A stretch of 64,000 nt of DNA from contig NZ_JAPWHB010000002.1 of assembly GCF_027214025.1 (NCBI RefSeq), forward strand, positions 558,001 through 622,000, in the 5' to 3' direction. Source of the DNA: Parahoeflea alexandrii. GTDB lineage: Bacteria > Pseudomonadota > Alphaproteobacteria > Rhizobiales > Rhizobiaceae. A model generated the notes under the pieces. The model made no database searches. It was not told the DNA's origin and saw only the letters and a program-made list of their open reading frames with translations. How positions within the stretch are numbered: position 1 is the stretch's first letter; each line of letters starts with the position of its first letter. The position numbers were made by a program, and so were the translations under genes. This document shows positions 46,054 to 55,156 of this stretch, piece by piece.

Positions 46054-46467
46054 ATGTTACAGCGCCACATCTGCATAGTCGACGATGACAAGGACGACAT
46101 ATTCCTGATGTCGGCCTCATTGAAGCGGCTGGAAAGCAAGACCACAATTCGTTTCAAGATGAGCGCGTTCTACAGTGCCGAAGATGCTTTCTCGTTCTTC
46201 AGCAATCCGGCAATCGACCTGCAAGACCTGCCCGACTGCATATGTCTCGACATCAACATGCCCGGCACCAACGGTCTCCAGCTTCTCAGGATGCTTCGCC
46301 AGATGAGCCATCTGATGGAGATTCCGATCTACATCGTCAGCACAACCAAAAACCAGAATACGCACCAGGAAGCCGTTTCATCCGGAGCGAATGGAACTTA
46401 CGCCAAACCCGACACGATGCTGGGCATGCAAACTTTGCAACGACAATTGCTGGGGATACCAGACTAA
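46054..46467 (+). CDS. single-domain response regulator
   Basis: A 137-residue CheY-like receiver: acidic pocket at 10-12 (CIVDDDKDD), phospho-acceptor Asp at about 66 (CLDINMPGTNG), Ser/Thr in IYIVSTTKN and Lys in TYAKPDT. No output domain. It lies 13 bp upstream of the ethylene-receptor-like kinase, so it is probably its partner. No clear ribosome-binding site precedes the ATG. Confidence 0.9.
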   Translation: MLQRHICIVDDDKDDIFLMSASLKRLESKTTIRFKMSAFYSAEDAFSFFSNPAIDLQDLPDCICLDINMPGTNGLQLLRMLRQMSHLMEIPIYIVSTTKNQNTHQEAVSSGANGTYAKPDTMLGMQTLQRQLLGIPD

Positions 46468-46480
46468 CGGAGTTTTCTCG

Positions 46481-47713
46481 ATGTTGAACAAGGTATTGTT
46501 GTACTTTGAGACGAACTCGTTTCTCGCGCATGGATATTGCCTGACCTGGCGGACCGACCTGATCGCACTGCATGCGATCTCCGATCTCCTGATCTTTGCG
46601 TCCTATTTTGTCATTCCGACTGCCATCATCTATCTCTTCGTCAAGCGGCCCGATCTGCTTCCCCAGCGGGTTGCGGTCCTGTTCTCGGCTTTCATCTGTG
46701 CTTGCGGCCTTACCCACCTGATCGGCCTGATTACCCTTTGGCAGCCGATTTACGGCTTCGAGGGCATCATCAAGGCCGGCACGGCGGTGATCTCCGGGGC
46801 GACAGCGGTCGCCAGCTGGATGCTGATACCCACCGCGCTGAAACTGCCAAGCAGCGTCACGCTGAGCGAGAAGAACAACGCTCTCAGCCATTCAATCCGT
46901 GAACAAAGCCGCGCCTACGAGGAACTCGATCTGATCAAGTCGCAACTCGAGTTGCGCATTCAGGAGCGCACCCGCGAATTGCAGGACAAGGCCGAGGCGC
47001 TGGAGCGGGTCAATGCCAGCCTCTCGCAATACGCCCATTTCGCCTCCCATGACCTTCAGGAGCCGTTGCGGAAGATCGTTTCCTTCTCCGAGCTGGCACT
47101 GGATGAAGGCAAAGCCGGCGGTCCGGAACTCGGCCAGTATCTCGAAACGATCAGGAAATCGGCGAGCCGGGCCAGAAACCTCGTACGAAACCTCCTTCAC
47201 CATGCCGAGTTGGACCGCTACCAACCCGATCTCCAGGAGATTTCGTTGAAACACGAAACCGGGCGGGCGCTGGAAACCCTCGAGCTTCCCATCAACGATC
47301 GCGAATGCGAAGTGCATATCAACGTTCCCGACATCACCATCCGCGCCGATCCGACACTCGTTTTGCAGATCCTGCAGAACCTGATCAGCAACTCCATCAA
47401 GTACACGCCGGCCGACCGCAAGCCGGTGGTATCAATTACAGCGGAAGCAGAGGGCTCCGTAATCAAATACGTCATCCGGGACGACGGCATCGGCTTCGAC
47501 CCGGTCTACAGGGATCGCATTTTCGAACCGTTCGCGCGGCTGAACACCGGCGGTGAGTTTTCCGGCAACGGCATGGGGTTGGCCATCGTCGCCAAGGCGG
47601 CCGCCCTCCTCGGCTGGGATATATCCGTGGAGAGCGCCCCGATGCAGGGCACCAGCTTCAGGATAGGCATTCCCGCCGATCTCAAGGTGGTCAATGGAGG
47701 ACTGGGGGAATGA
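46481..47713 (+). CDS. ethylene-receptor-like (ETR1-type) histidine kinase
   Basis: 410 residues. The N-terminal three-helix membrane domain carries ISDLLIFASYFVIP and FICACGLTHLIGL. Asp35, Tyr42, Ile45, Pro46, Ile72, Cys75 and His79 have exactly the spacing of Asp25, Tyr32, Ile35, Pro36, Ile62, Cys65 and His69 of plant ETR1, which bind copper and ethylene. A coiled coil (about 135-180) leads to the kinase: FASHDLQEPLRK with His190, N-box LISNSIKYT, G1 DDGIGF, G2 GNGMGLAI. There is no GAF domain, unlike plant and cyanobacterial forms. It is flanked by two response regulators. Ethylene binding is inferred. Confidence 0.9.
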   Translation: MLNKVLLYFETNSFLAHGYCLTWRTDLIALHAISDLLIFASYFVIPTAIIYLFVKRPDLLPQRVAVLFSAFICACGLTHLIGLITLWQPIYGFEGIIKAGTAVISGATAVASWMLIPTALKLPSSVTLSEKNNALSHSIREQSRAYEELDLIKSQLELRIQERTRELQDKAEALERVNASLSQYAHFASHDLQEPLRKIVSFSELALDEGKAGGPELGQYLETIRKSASRARNLVRNLLHHAELDRYQPDLQEISLKHETGRALETLELPINDRECEVHINVPDITIRADPTLVLQILQNLISNSIKYTPADRKPVVSITAEAEGSVIKYVIRDDGIGFDPVYRDRIFEPFARLNTGGEFSGNGMGLAIVAKAAALLGWDISVESAPMQGTSFRIGIPADLKVVNGGLGE

Positions 47714-48072
47714 AGGACGTGCTGCTTATCGACGACGACATCATGGAACAGAAGCTCATGCATGTGTTCCTGACGCGCCGTTATGACGAAGACTTCGAAC
47801 TGACATATGTCGACAATCTCGACGCAGGGCTCAAGGCTCTGGATGACGCCGAATTCGATGTGGTATTCATCGACCACTACCTGCCGCCCTACAAGGGCGC
47901 ACACGAAACCTACCCGCTGATCTCCGGCCACGTCCGCAAGGCAAGCCTGATCTATATATCGTCCGGCTTCACACCGGTCGACCGGTTTCCGGCAGACAAG
48001 AATCTCGGTTTCAGCTTCATCGACAAGTTTGACATCAAGGACCGTATCATGAACGGCCTGCTCGACAGCTGA
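47710..48072 (+). CDS. single-domain response regulator downstream of the ETR1-like kinase
   Basis: A 120-residue receiver: LLIDDDIMEQ acidic pocket, phospho-acceptor Asp55 (VVFIDHYLPP), Ser in IYISSGF, Lys106 in FIDKFDIK. No output domain. ATGA overlap with the kinase shows coupling. Its sequence departs from typical CheY proteins and resembles the short receivers encoded next to phytochrome-type kinases. Confidence 0.88.
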   Translation: MKDVLLIDDDIMEQKLMHVFLTRRYDEDFELTYVDNLDAGLKALDDAEFDVVFIDHYLPPYKGAHETYPLISGHVRKASLIYISSGFTPVDRFPADKNLGFSFIDKFDIKDRIMNGLLDS

Positions 48073-48119
48073 ACGTCTTATCCGCAGGGCTGCAGAGCGG
48101 CCTCCGTACCGTCAGGCAC

Positions 48120-48139
48120 GCCCCGGCATCGGCCGGGGC
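48120..48139. terminator. possible two-way terminator hairpin
   Basis: GCCCCGGC/GCCGGGGC (48120-48127 and 48132-48139, loop ATCG) between the convergent response regulator and glutaryl-CoA dehydrogenase genes. No T-run follows on either strand, so termination is only suggested by position. Confidence 0.35.
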
Positions 48140-48165
48140 ATGGCGAGAATGGCAGCGCCGGACTA

Positions 48166-49380
48166 TCAGAAAAACGCCTGGATGCCGGTTTGCGCCCGGC
48201 CGAGGATCAGCGCGTGGACGTCGTGCGTGCCCTCGTAGGTGTTGACGGTTTCCAAGTTCTGCGCATGGCGCATGACGTGGTATTCGGCCTGGATGCCGTT
48301 GCCGCCGTGCATGTCGCGCGCCATGCGGGCGATGTCGAGCGCCTTGCCGCAATTGTTGCGCTTGACGATCGAGATCATTTCCGGCGCGAAGCGGCCCTCG
48401 TCCATCAGCCGCCCGACGCGAAGCGAGCCCTGAAGCCCGAGCGCAATCTCGGTCTGCATGTCGGCGAGCTTCTTCTGGAACAGCTGCGTGCCGGCCAGCG
48501 GCTTGCCGAACTGGTGCCGGTCAAGACCGTACTGCCGCGCCCGGTGCCAGCAGTCTTCCGCTGCCCCCATCGCGCCCCAGGAAATGCCGTAGCGGGCCCG
48601 GTTAAGGCAGCCGAACGGACCCTTCAGGCCCGAGACGTTCGGCAGCAACGCCTCTTCCGACACTTCCACATTGTCCATCACGATCTCGCCGGTGATCGAG
48701 GCGCGAAGCGAGAGCTTGCCGCCGATCTTCGGCGCCGACAGCCCCTTCATGCCCTTTTCCAGCACGAAGCCGCGGATCTCGTTGCCATGCGCTTCCGACT
48801 TGGCCCAGACGACGAAGACATCGGCGATCGGCGCGTTGGAAATCCACATTTTGGAGCCGTTCAGCACGTAGCCTCCGTCAACCTTCTTGGCGCGGGTCTT
48901 CATGCCGCCCGGGTCGGAGCCCGCATCCGGCTCGGTCAGGCCGAAGCAGCCGACCCATTCGCCGCTGGCGAGCTTCGGCAGATACTTCATCCGCTGTTCC
49001 TCGCTGCCATAGGCCTGGATCGGGTACATCACCAGAGATGACTGGACACTCATCATCGAGCGGTACCCCGAATCGATCCGCTCGACCTCGCGCGCCACCA
49101 GTCCGTAGGACACGTAGCCGGCTTCCGCGCCGCCATACTGCTCGGGAACCGTGACGCCGAGCAGGCCGGCCTCACCCATTTCCGAGAAGATCTCGCGGTC
49201 GGTGACCTCGTTGAGATAGGCGTCGGTCACCCGCGGCATCAGCTTGTCGGCGGCGAAAGCCCTGGCCGCGTCCGCAATCATCCGCTCTTCTTCGGTCAGC
49301 TGATCATTGATCAGGAACGGATCGTCCCATTGAAAAGATGATTTCGCGGACTTGATCGAAACGGCGGGGGACACGGACAT
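48166..49380 (-). CDS. gcdH: glutaryl-CoA dehydrogenase
   Basis: A 404-residue acyl-CoA dehydrogenase. [21 protein letters not shown] and [15 protein letters not shown] bind FAD; the end, [19 protein letters not shown], contains the catalytic Glu and is the GcdH pattern. It oxidises and decarboxylates glutaryl-CoA to crotonyl-CoA in lysine and aromatic breakdown. ATG at 49380 with GGAGTTTTTGAG upstream. It is a plausible metabolic neighbour of the aromatic genes but stands alone. Confidence 0.94.
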   Translation of the reverse strand: MSVSPAVSIKSAKSSFQWDDPFLINDQLTEEERMIADAARAFAADKLMPRVTDAYLNEVTDREIFSEMGEAGLLGVTVPEQYGGAEAGYVSYGLVAREVERIDSGYRSMMSVQSSLVMYPIQAYGSEEQRMKYLPKLASGEWVGCFGLTEPDAGSDPGGMKTRAKKVDGGYVLNGSKMWISNAPIADVFVVWAKSEAHGNEIRGFVLEKGMKGLSAPKIGGKLSLRASITGEIVMDNVEVSEEALLPNVSGLKGPFGCLNRARYGISWGAMGAAEDCWHRARQYGLDRHQFGKPLAGTQLFQKKLADMQTEIALGLQGSLRVGRLMDEGRFAPEMISIVKRNNCGKALDIARMARDMHGGNGIQAEYHVMRHAQNLETVNTYEGTHDVHALILGRAQTGIQAFF

Positions 49381-49528
49381 CTCAAAAACTCCAGTTTGTT
49401 CCAGTCGGGACACATGTCGACCCCGGCAAGGGGCACATTGCAGCATATAGTCCTCTTTAACACGGATTAAACGAGATACTATAGGCTTAAAATATATTTC
49501 GTGGGCGACGCTGCTCCGGAGCGCACGC

Positions 49529-50002
49529 TCACACCGCCGCGGGCGGTTCCATCACTTCCCACAGCGCAATCAGCTCCCGCCCGGCGTCTGCCGCAAGCGG
49601 CGCCACCAGCCGCGCCAGCGAAACCGTCCGCCCGCCATGCCACCAGGAGGTTGTCTCGAAATAGTCGGGAATCCCGCTTGCAAGCGTCTCCTCGAAGGCA
49701 TTGATCACACGCTTGATGCTGAGCGGCGGCACGCTTTCCACCACCGGCCTGTTCTTGACCGGAGGACCGAAAGGCCAGGGTTTGCTCGCAGCGAAGTCGC
49801 GCCAGATCAGCTGTCGTTCCGGCCCTTCTACGCCGATCCGCGCCAGCAGCGGATACTCGCTGCTCAGCGCGCCGATGTCGAAGTCGGAGGATTGGGGCAA
49901 GCCGTCCTTCGCCTTCTCAAGCCACAACCCGTGGAATTCACGGATGCGTGGATGGGCTTTGTCGGGCAATTGAAAGCTGGAGGGCGACAAGTGGCTGTTC
50001 AT
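49529..50002 (-). CDS. PAS-like (PAS_5 type) protein
   Basis: 157 residues: [26 protein letters not shown], a variable core ([19 protein letters not shown]), then [27 protein letters not shown], in the pattern of the PAS_5 family common in alphaproteobacteria. It may sense a ligand or bind a partner; no output domain. The ATG at 50002 is chosen over 50044 on length. Divergent from the broken AraC gene 117 bp away. Confidence 0.7.
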   Translation of the reverse strand: MNSHLSPSSFQLPDKAHPRIREFHGLWLEKAKDGLPQSSDFDIGALSSEYPLLARIGVEGPERQLIWRDFAASKPWPFGPPVKNRPVVESVPPLSIKRVINAFEETLASGIPDYFETTSWWHGGRTVSLARLVAPLAADAGRELIALWEVMEPPAAV

Positions 50003-50119
50003 GCGAAATAGGTACTCATTGCGATGCGGTAATAAGTCTAGCATAGCTTTGATCTCGACAACGTCGCCTGTTCAGCGTTTACTTGGCGCGCCGATCTCTT
50101 AACCTTGGACGCCAACCGC

Positions 50120-51147
50120 ATGAAGCCGACACTGGCAGACCAGTTCGAAGTCGCCGCCGGGTTGGCCTCCGGGATCAGTCGCTATGCGGCCAGTCTCGGC
50201 ATCGATTCCGACCCCATTGCAAGGGCCTGCGGACTGGATCCGAGCCGGTTTACGATCATCGGCGAACGGATCAGTCTCGATCGCGTTTGCCGCTACATGG
50301 AAGCGCTGGCGCTGATATCGGGCGATGACCTGTTCGGACTGAAATCGGTGGAGGGGTTTGAGCGCGGCGCGTCCGGCCCGTTCGGATACGCCATGATGAA
50401 CGCGCCCACCGTGCGCGATTGCCTGGTCTTCATGGGCCGCAATCTTCAAAAGATCAGCGAGACCAGCATCTGCACGCTGGAAATCGGCCCCCGCGCCGCA
50501 CATTTCGAATGGACCTACTCTCCGCTGATCCTGCGCCGCGCTCAGTTCGTCGATCTTGGAACCGCGCAGACTTTCAATCATTTCCGCGCCATCCTCGGCG
50601 ACGACGTTCGCAAGATACGCGTGGAACTGGAGCGCGACCGCCCGATAAATACAAATTTATTCAAACGCTTGTTATCGCCTCATGTGACCTTCAACGCCCC
50701 TGTCAACGCCCTCATCCTGCCAACGGATATCCTTGACCGGGTCAACCCCAGGCCGACCTGCGGCTGTTCGCCATGATGTCGCAGCAGATGGAGGCGATCG
50801 AGCCGCGCCGCGCCGATCTCAACGATCCCGTGGCCATTGTCCGCCTGCACGTGGCCGAAAGCCTGTCAGGCGTACCACTCACCCTGGCAAGCGAGGCCGA
50901 GAGGCTTGGCATGAGCCCGCGTACGCTGCAGCGCCGGTTGACCGACGCCGGAACCAGCATGCAGTCGATCGTCGATGATTGCCGCAAGGAAATGGCCGAA
51001 CGGCTGCTGCTGGAGACCAATCTCACGCTTTCCAGCATCGGCTACAAGATCGGCTTCTCCGCGCCCGCCGCATTCACCCGATCGGCGATCCGGTGGTTTG
51101 GCATGACCCCGAGCGAGTTCCGGGAAAAGCGTGAGAAGGTTCTCTGA
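50120..51147 (+). pseudogene. AraC family regulator broken by a 1-nt frameshift
   Basis: Residues 1-215 read as an AraC N-terminal domain (ASLGIDSDPIARACGLDPSRF, FGYAMMNAPTVRDCL). The C-terminal DNA-binding half lies in the next frame (about 50745-51147): LASEAERLGMSPRTLQRRL and IGYKIGFSAPAAFTRSAIRWFGMTPSEF. Adding one C to the CCCC run at about 50747-50750 restores DRVNPQADLRLFAMMSQQ. The full protein would be about 340 residues. Either a recent frameshift or a homopolymer sequencing error; both halves are intact. Confidence 0.85.
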
Positions 51148-51349
51148 CTTACAAGCGATAGGTTCAATTTTAATCGATTGGTCAAATCACGCTTTTTGGC
51201 GCGCGCCGTGAAGGCGAATTTGTCGCAGACAGGGCATAAGCTTCCCAACACATCAAACACAATCTGGTGTTGCTTCGCGGCGGGACGCCCATCCCGCCGC
51301 GTTGTTCACTTCAGATGCGGCAGACCTTGCCGTGCCGAAAGGACTTCAC

Positions 51350-51583
51350 ATGGATCTCGGAAACGAAAAAGGGTTCCCTCCGTTGACACGAACAGAACTT
51401 TCTTGCCTCCGCCGTTGCGCGGACGGCCGTACCGATCAGGAAATCGGCCGTGAACTGGAATTGACCGCCAGCGAGGTTGCCTCCGTGCTTTCCGTGGTCT
51501 TGCTGAAACTGCGCACGCCCAACCGGATGGCAGGCCTTGCCAAGGCCGGCCGGCTCGGGCTTCTCGTCACCAGCAACGACTGA
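51350..51583 (+). CDS. small LuxR-type HTH protein
   Basis: A 77-residue protein consisting of one GerE-like helix-turn-helix: PLTRTELSCLRRCADGRTDQEIGREL, then LTASEVASVLSVVLLKL. No sensor domain. GAAAGGACTTCAC precedes the ATG at 51350. Such bare HTH proteins can act as modulators; the target is unknown. Confidence 0.78.
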   Translation: MDLGNEKGFPPLTRTELSCLRRCADGRTDQEIGRELELTASEVASVLSVVLLKLRTPNRMAGLAKAGRLGLLVTSND

Positions 51584-51647
51584 CACGAACAAGAACCGCT
51601 GCCCATCAGCCTTCGGGGCGGGGCCGGGTCCGAGGCGCGGTTTTTGA

Positions 51648-51687
51648 GGACGTCAGCCCGAAAAAGGCGGGTTTCGGGCTGACGTCC
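51648..51687. repeat. perfect 16-bp hairpin between convergent genes
   Basis: GGACGTCAGCCCGAAA (51648-51663) and its exact complement (51672-51687) enclose an 8-nt loop. It lies between the LuxR-type gene and the convergent isomerase and is likely a two-way terminator or an intergenic repeat; a T-run is lacking directly after either arm. Confidence 0.7.
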
Positions 51688-51745
51688 ACATTCTTGGATC
51701 AAAAAATTCGGACATTCTCTGCCGGCAATCGCACTGTGCTGACAG

Positions 51746-52432
51746 TCACAGCCAGGTGTCATAGTCCGATACCAGCAGATGCCGCGGTTTCTCGTCTTCG
51801 ATGATCGTTGAAAACCGGCCGATCGGATCGCTAAACACATTGTCCGTCAGATCGTCATTGACGGTCGAGACCTCGCCGATAAGCACATCACCGCCTTCTC
51901 CCCAGAACGCATGCCAGACCCCGGGCATCAGGGTCACGCTCTCGCCGGGATCGAGCTTCAGCAGTCCCCCGGCCGGAAGAGTGCGCATCACCCCGTCGGT
52001 CGGAACCGACACATCGGCCGAAGTGTCGATCGAGCCATCTTCGGCCGCGGCGAACAGTTCCAGCACCAGCTTGCCGCCACCGCGGTTGATGATGTCTTCG
52101 GCCTTGATGTTGTGCCGGTGCATCGGCGAGAACTGGTCCTTGCGTGAGATCATGATCTTCTCGGCGTAGAGCATGCCCCTGCCCGCCGCCAGGTCGGCCG
52201 CCGAGCCGTTGCGCACGGTAAACAGGAACAGGCCCAGATCCTCGAACCTGCCCTGCCCGTAATCGGTGATGTCCCAACCCAGCCGGTTGGCGCGAATGGC
52301 GTCGGCGTCCGAAGCCGTTCGCGCGCGCATTTCCTGAGGGCTCCAATAGGCAAACGGCGGCATCACATAACCGAAGGAGCGGATGAAGCGATCGCTTTCT
52401 TCAAGTATTTCGTTGATCTCACTGCGTTCCAT
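51746..52432 (-). CDS. D-lyxose/D-mannose isomerase-family cupin
   Basis: 228 residues. A cupin with SPMHRHNIKAEDIINRGGGKLVLEL (His-x-His and Glu metal ligands) and VTLMPGVWHAFWGEG (third His). The layout and length match D-lyxose ketol-isomerases (formerly DUF1498), which interconvert D-lyxose/D-xylulose and D-mannose/D-fructose using a divalent metal. ATG at 52432. Divergent from the MarR gene 153 bp away, which may regulate it. Confidence 0.87.
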   Translation of the reverse strand: MERSEINEILEESDRFIRSFGYVMPPFAYWSPQEMRARTASDADAIRANRLGWDITDYGQGRFEDLGLFLFTVRNGSAADLAAGRGMLYAEKIMISRKDQFSPMHRHNIKAEDIINRGGGKLVLELFAAAEDGSIDTSADVSVPTDGVMRTLPAGGLLKLDPGESVTLMPGVWHAFWGEGGDVLIGEVSTVNDDLTDNVFSDPIGRFSTIIEDEKPRHLLVSDYDTWL

Positions 52433-52585
52433 GACATGTCCTGCGGCTCGGATGGAGAGGCTACCTGCTGGCCCCTGATTTAGAGGCCGGTGCCCGGCGT
52501 GGCAATTGCACCGGCTGAACTTTCGCGCTATGCGGGGTCCGCATAACAGTCGCAGTCGCAACAATTAAGGGATAAACCAACGACA

Positions 52586-53062
52586 ATGACTTTGCCCCAG
52601 ACACGATCCGCGGAAACCCCGGTCGCCGGCACACTGGCGCTCGAAGGGTTTCTTCCCTACCGGCTGGCCCGTGCGGCGGAAATCATCAGCCGCCAGTTTG
52701 CCACCCTCTACCGCGAGCGGCACGGCCTGACCCGCCCCGAATGGCGGACATTGGCCACCATCGGCCAGTTCAACCGGATCACCGCCACCGAGATCGGCAC
52801 CCACTCGTCCATGCACAAGACGAAGGTCAGCCGCGCCATCCGCGCGCTCGAGGAGCGCAAGTGGATCACCCGCCAGGTGGATCAGACGGATCGCCGCGTC
52901 GAGCATATCGAGCTCACGCGCGAGGGCCGCATCCATTACCGGGACCTGGTCACGCTTGCTCGCAGCTACGAGGCCCGCCTGGTTGAAATGCTCGGCGAGA
53001 CCGGCGCCGCTGAACTCGAAGCCGGTATCAGCGCCATCGAAACCAGAATCGAGCGCTCCTGA
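52586..53062 (+). CDS. MarR family transcriptional regulator
   Basis: 158 residues: YRLARAAEIISRQFATLYRER, then HGLTRPEWRTLATIGQF, MHKTKVSRAIRALEERKWI as recognition helix and DRRVEHIELTREGR as wing. It binds DNA as a dimer; the ligand is unknown. The divergent isomerase gene is its likely target, by position only. Confidence 0.9.
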   Translation: MTLPQTRSAETPVAGTLALEGFLPYRLARAAEIISRQFATLYRERHGLTRPEWRTLATIGQFNRITATEIGTHSSMHKTKVSRAIRALEERKWITRQVDQTDRRVEHIELTREGRIHYRDLVTLARSYEARLVEMLGETGAAELEAGISAIETRIERS

Positions 53063-53170
53063 GTCAGGGCCGGACGGGCCCACGAACACGCCTCCAGCGG
53101 ACCGATGTCCATCCCTGCGCAGGCGCCCGGTTTGTGCAGCGGCGGCTTGAAGATCATGCCGACTGAACCA

Positions 53171-53905
53171 TCATGACCCGGGTATCGGAACTTCCTGCCG
53201 CATAGCTTCCATGAAGCTGGCAAGCGCGGGCAGAACGTCCGTCGAAGCATCCTCAAGCACGGTGTGCGACGCGAAGGGAAGGTTGAGCAGCCGCGAGCCC
53301 TCGACCCGCTGCGCAAGCTCAAACGCCTGGCGGCGCGAGACGAAAAAATCCTCATCGCCGTGAATGACCATAAGCGGGGCAGAAATGGCGCCCGCCGTTT
53401 CACCGGGATAGGCGTCCGCACTGCTGCCCAGCCACATCGCCCTGGTCGTCTCGAACAGTCTGGCAAATTCGGGGTCAGGGTGCTCGGCCTCGTGGCGCTC
53501 GACTTGCTTCGCGAACATTCCGCACCAGGCCAGACGCGGCAAGCCGGAGCGCGACGATACCGCCATTGCTGTGGCCGATGATCCCTACCTGCCATGACCC
53601 AGATAAGCGAGGACAGCGGCAATATAGTCCGCGAGCCGAGGGCAACTCAGGGTGGCCGCGCCGAGGGCGGACCTTCCAGGTCCCTGGCTGTGTCGATCGC
53701 GATCAGCCGGCAACACATGGCGAGCTGGCCTGCCAGCGGCGCAAAATCCATCCGGCTTCCAGACCGCCATGCAGAAGCACGACCACCGACCGGTCTGCCC
53801 TGCCTGTTTCAGAGACAAACAAAGCAGCATCTCCCGCCCTGACAGTCTCGCCTGTGTCAAACAGGCCGCCTCCAGACCGTCTGACATGGTCCAGTATCTG
53901 CGCGA
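53171..53905 (-). pseudogene. decayed alpha/beta hydrolase
   Basis: Pieces of one hydrolase lie in different frames on the minus strand: VVVLLHGGLEAGW (oxyanion region, about 53765-53800), then MDFAPLAGQLAMCCRLIAIDTA one frame over, the nucleophile elbow VGIIGHSNGGIVALRLA (about 53535-53590) and, in a further frame, APLMVIHGDEDFFV with the catalytic Asp and FASHTVLED with the His. At least three frameshifts; it cannot make a working enzyme. Confidence 0.85.
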
Positions 53906-54079
53906 TACGGTAACTGCGTATTGCTCCAGATTAAGTCAGCAGCGCATCGATTGTTGATGTCAAAGCGCCGTCCCAGTTGGAGCCTCGCAACCAGTCCAGA
54001 CGTCTGTCGCGATTGTTCAAGACATGTCCCGGAACGGGTTCCACATGTCGGCTGTCAACATCACCACAAGGAGCAACAA

Positions 54080-54475
54080 ATGATCTTCAGATATTCGATC
54101 CTCTATGTCGACGATGTCGCGGCGTCGATAGACTTTTATGCCCGTGCCTTCGAGCTGGAAAAGGCCTTTCTGCACGAGTCAGGTGACTATGGCGAACTGG
54201 CGACCGGAACAACGAAGCTCGCATTTTCCTCGACCGCGCTCATGCGCCAGCTTGGCAAGCTCCCCGGCAGGCCTGATCCCAAGGCCCCGGTGTTCGAGTT
54301 GGCGTTTGAAACCGCAGATGTTCGTGCGGCTCTCGACCGCGCCGTCGCGGCGGGAGCCTTGCTGGTGCAAGAGGTGCGGGAGGAGCCGTGGGGCCAGACC
54401 ACATCCTATGTCAGCGATCCAAACGGCTATCTGATCGAAATCTGTTCGTCGGTCCAATTGCCGAGCGCCGGCTGA
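54080..54475 (+). CDS. VOC (glyoxalase/bleomycin-resistance fold) family protein
   Basis: 131 residues: FRYSILYVDDVAASIDFYARAF, FELAFETADVRAALDRAVAAGA, PWGQTTSYVSDPNGYLIEIC, the two beta-alpha-beta-beta-beta units of a VOC fold. Substrate unknown. AAGGAGCAACAA precedes the ATG. Its 3' end overlaps the convergent AraC-type gene by 49 bp. Confidence 0.9.
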   Translation: MIFRYSILYVDDVAASIDFYARAFELEKAFLHESGDYGELATGTTKLAFSSTALMRQLGKLPGRPDPKAPVFELAFETADVRAALDRAVAAGALLVQEVREEPWGQTTSYVSDPNGYLIEICSSVQLPSAG

Positions 54476-55089
54476 CTGACCTGCTCGAGCAGGGAAGCAT
54501 TCCGTCTGAGCTGCGTCGGGGTCCGATGGAACCAGCGGAGGAATTCGCGCGTCATGTGGGCCTGATCGCTGTAGCCGAACGCGCAAGCCACCTCCGCCAG
54601 TGGCGCGGAGGTGGCGAGGTGTCCTGCGGCCAGACGCGCGCGCCCGAGGAGCCGCCAGAAATCCGGAGGCGGCAGATGAAGGTCCCGGAACCGCCTCTGC
54701 AGAGTCCGGGCGGAAACGCCGAGGCTCCCGGAGACCGACTGCACCGTCGATCCGGGAAAAGTCAGGGCCAGAATGGCGTGGCCCAACTCTTCTGAAAAGA
54801 CGGCCGCATTCCCGATCAGGTCCTCGGTGCCGCCCGCGCTTTTCGCCTTCGCGGCAAGCGCTCGCGGATCAACCGTCGCGCCGGGGCGGAGCCGAAAGCC
54901 GCGGATGTCCGTGCCGGCCCGAAGCGGGACGGCACGCGGGTGAAAGTCAATATCCGTCAAGACGATGCGATCTGGCCTGCCTTTCTCGGCAATGACCAGC
55001 ACATCGCGGCACCCATCGGGAAACACGATGGACGTTTCGGTGGCCTCGGCGACATGATGCCATTTTTGAAAGTGAGCTGCGGTGTCCAT
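54427..55089 (-). CDS. AraC-type regulator (DUF6597-like plus HTH)
   Basis: 220 residues. A short N-terminal domain (IVFPDGCRDVLVIAEKG, FHPRAVPLRAGTDIRGFRLRPG) is followed by an AraC double helix-turn-helix: VQSVSGSLGVSARTLQRRFRDL and LAEVACAFGYSDQAHMTREFLRWFHRTPTQ. Convergent with, and overlapping, the VOC gene; the pair may be functionally linked. Confidence 0.88.
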   Translation of the reverse strand: MDTAAHFQKWHHVAEATETSIVFPDGCRDVLVIAEKGRPDRIVLTDIDFHPRAVPLRAGTDIRGFRLRPGATVDPRALAAKAKSAGGTEDLIGNAAVFSEELGHAILALTFPGSTVQSVSGSLGVSARTLQRRFRDLHLPPPDFWRLLGRARLAAGHLATSAPLAEVACAFGYSDQAHMTREFLRWFHRTPTQLRRNASLLEQVSQPALGNWTDEQISIR

Positions 55090-55156
55090 GGAGTCGTCGA
55101 TAACAGATGGCCAGACGCTGAGGCAATGTCGGTTTCCTGGCTTTTCCTCCGCGAGG

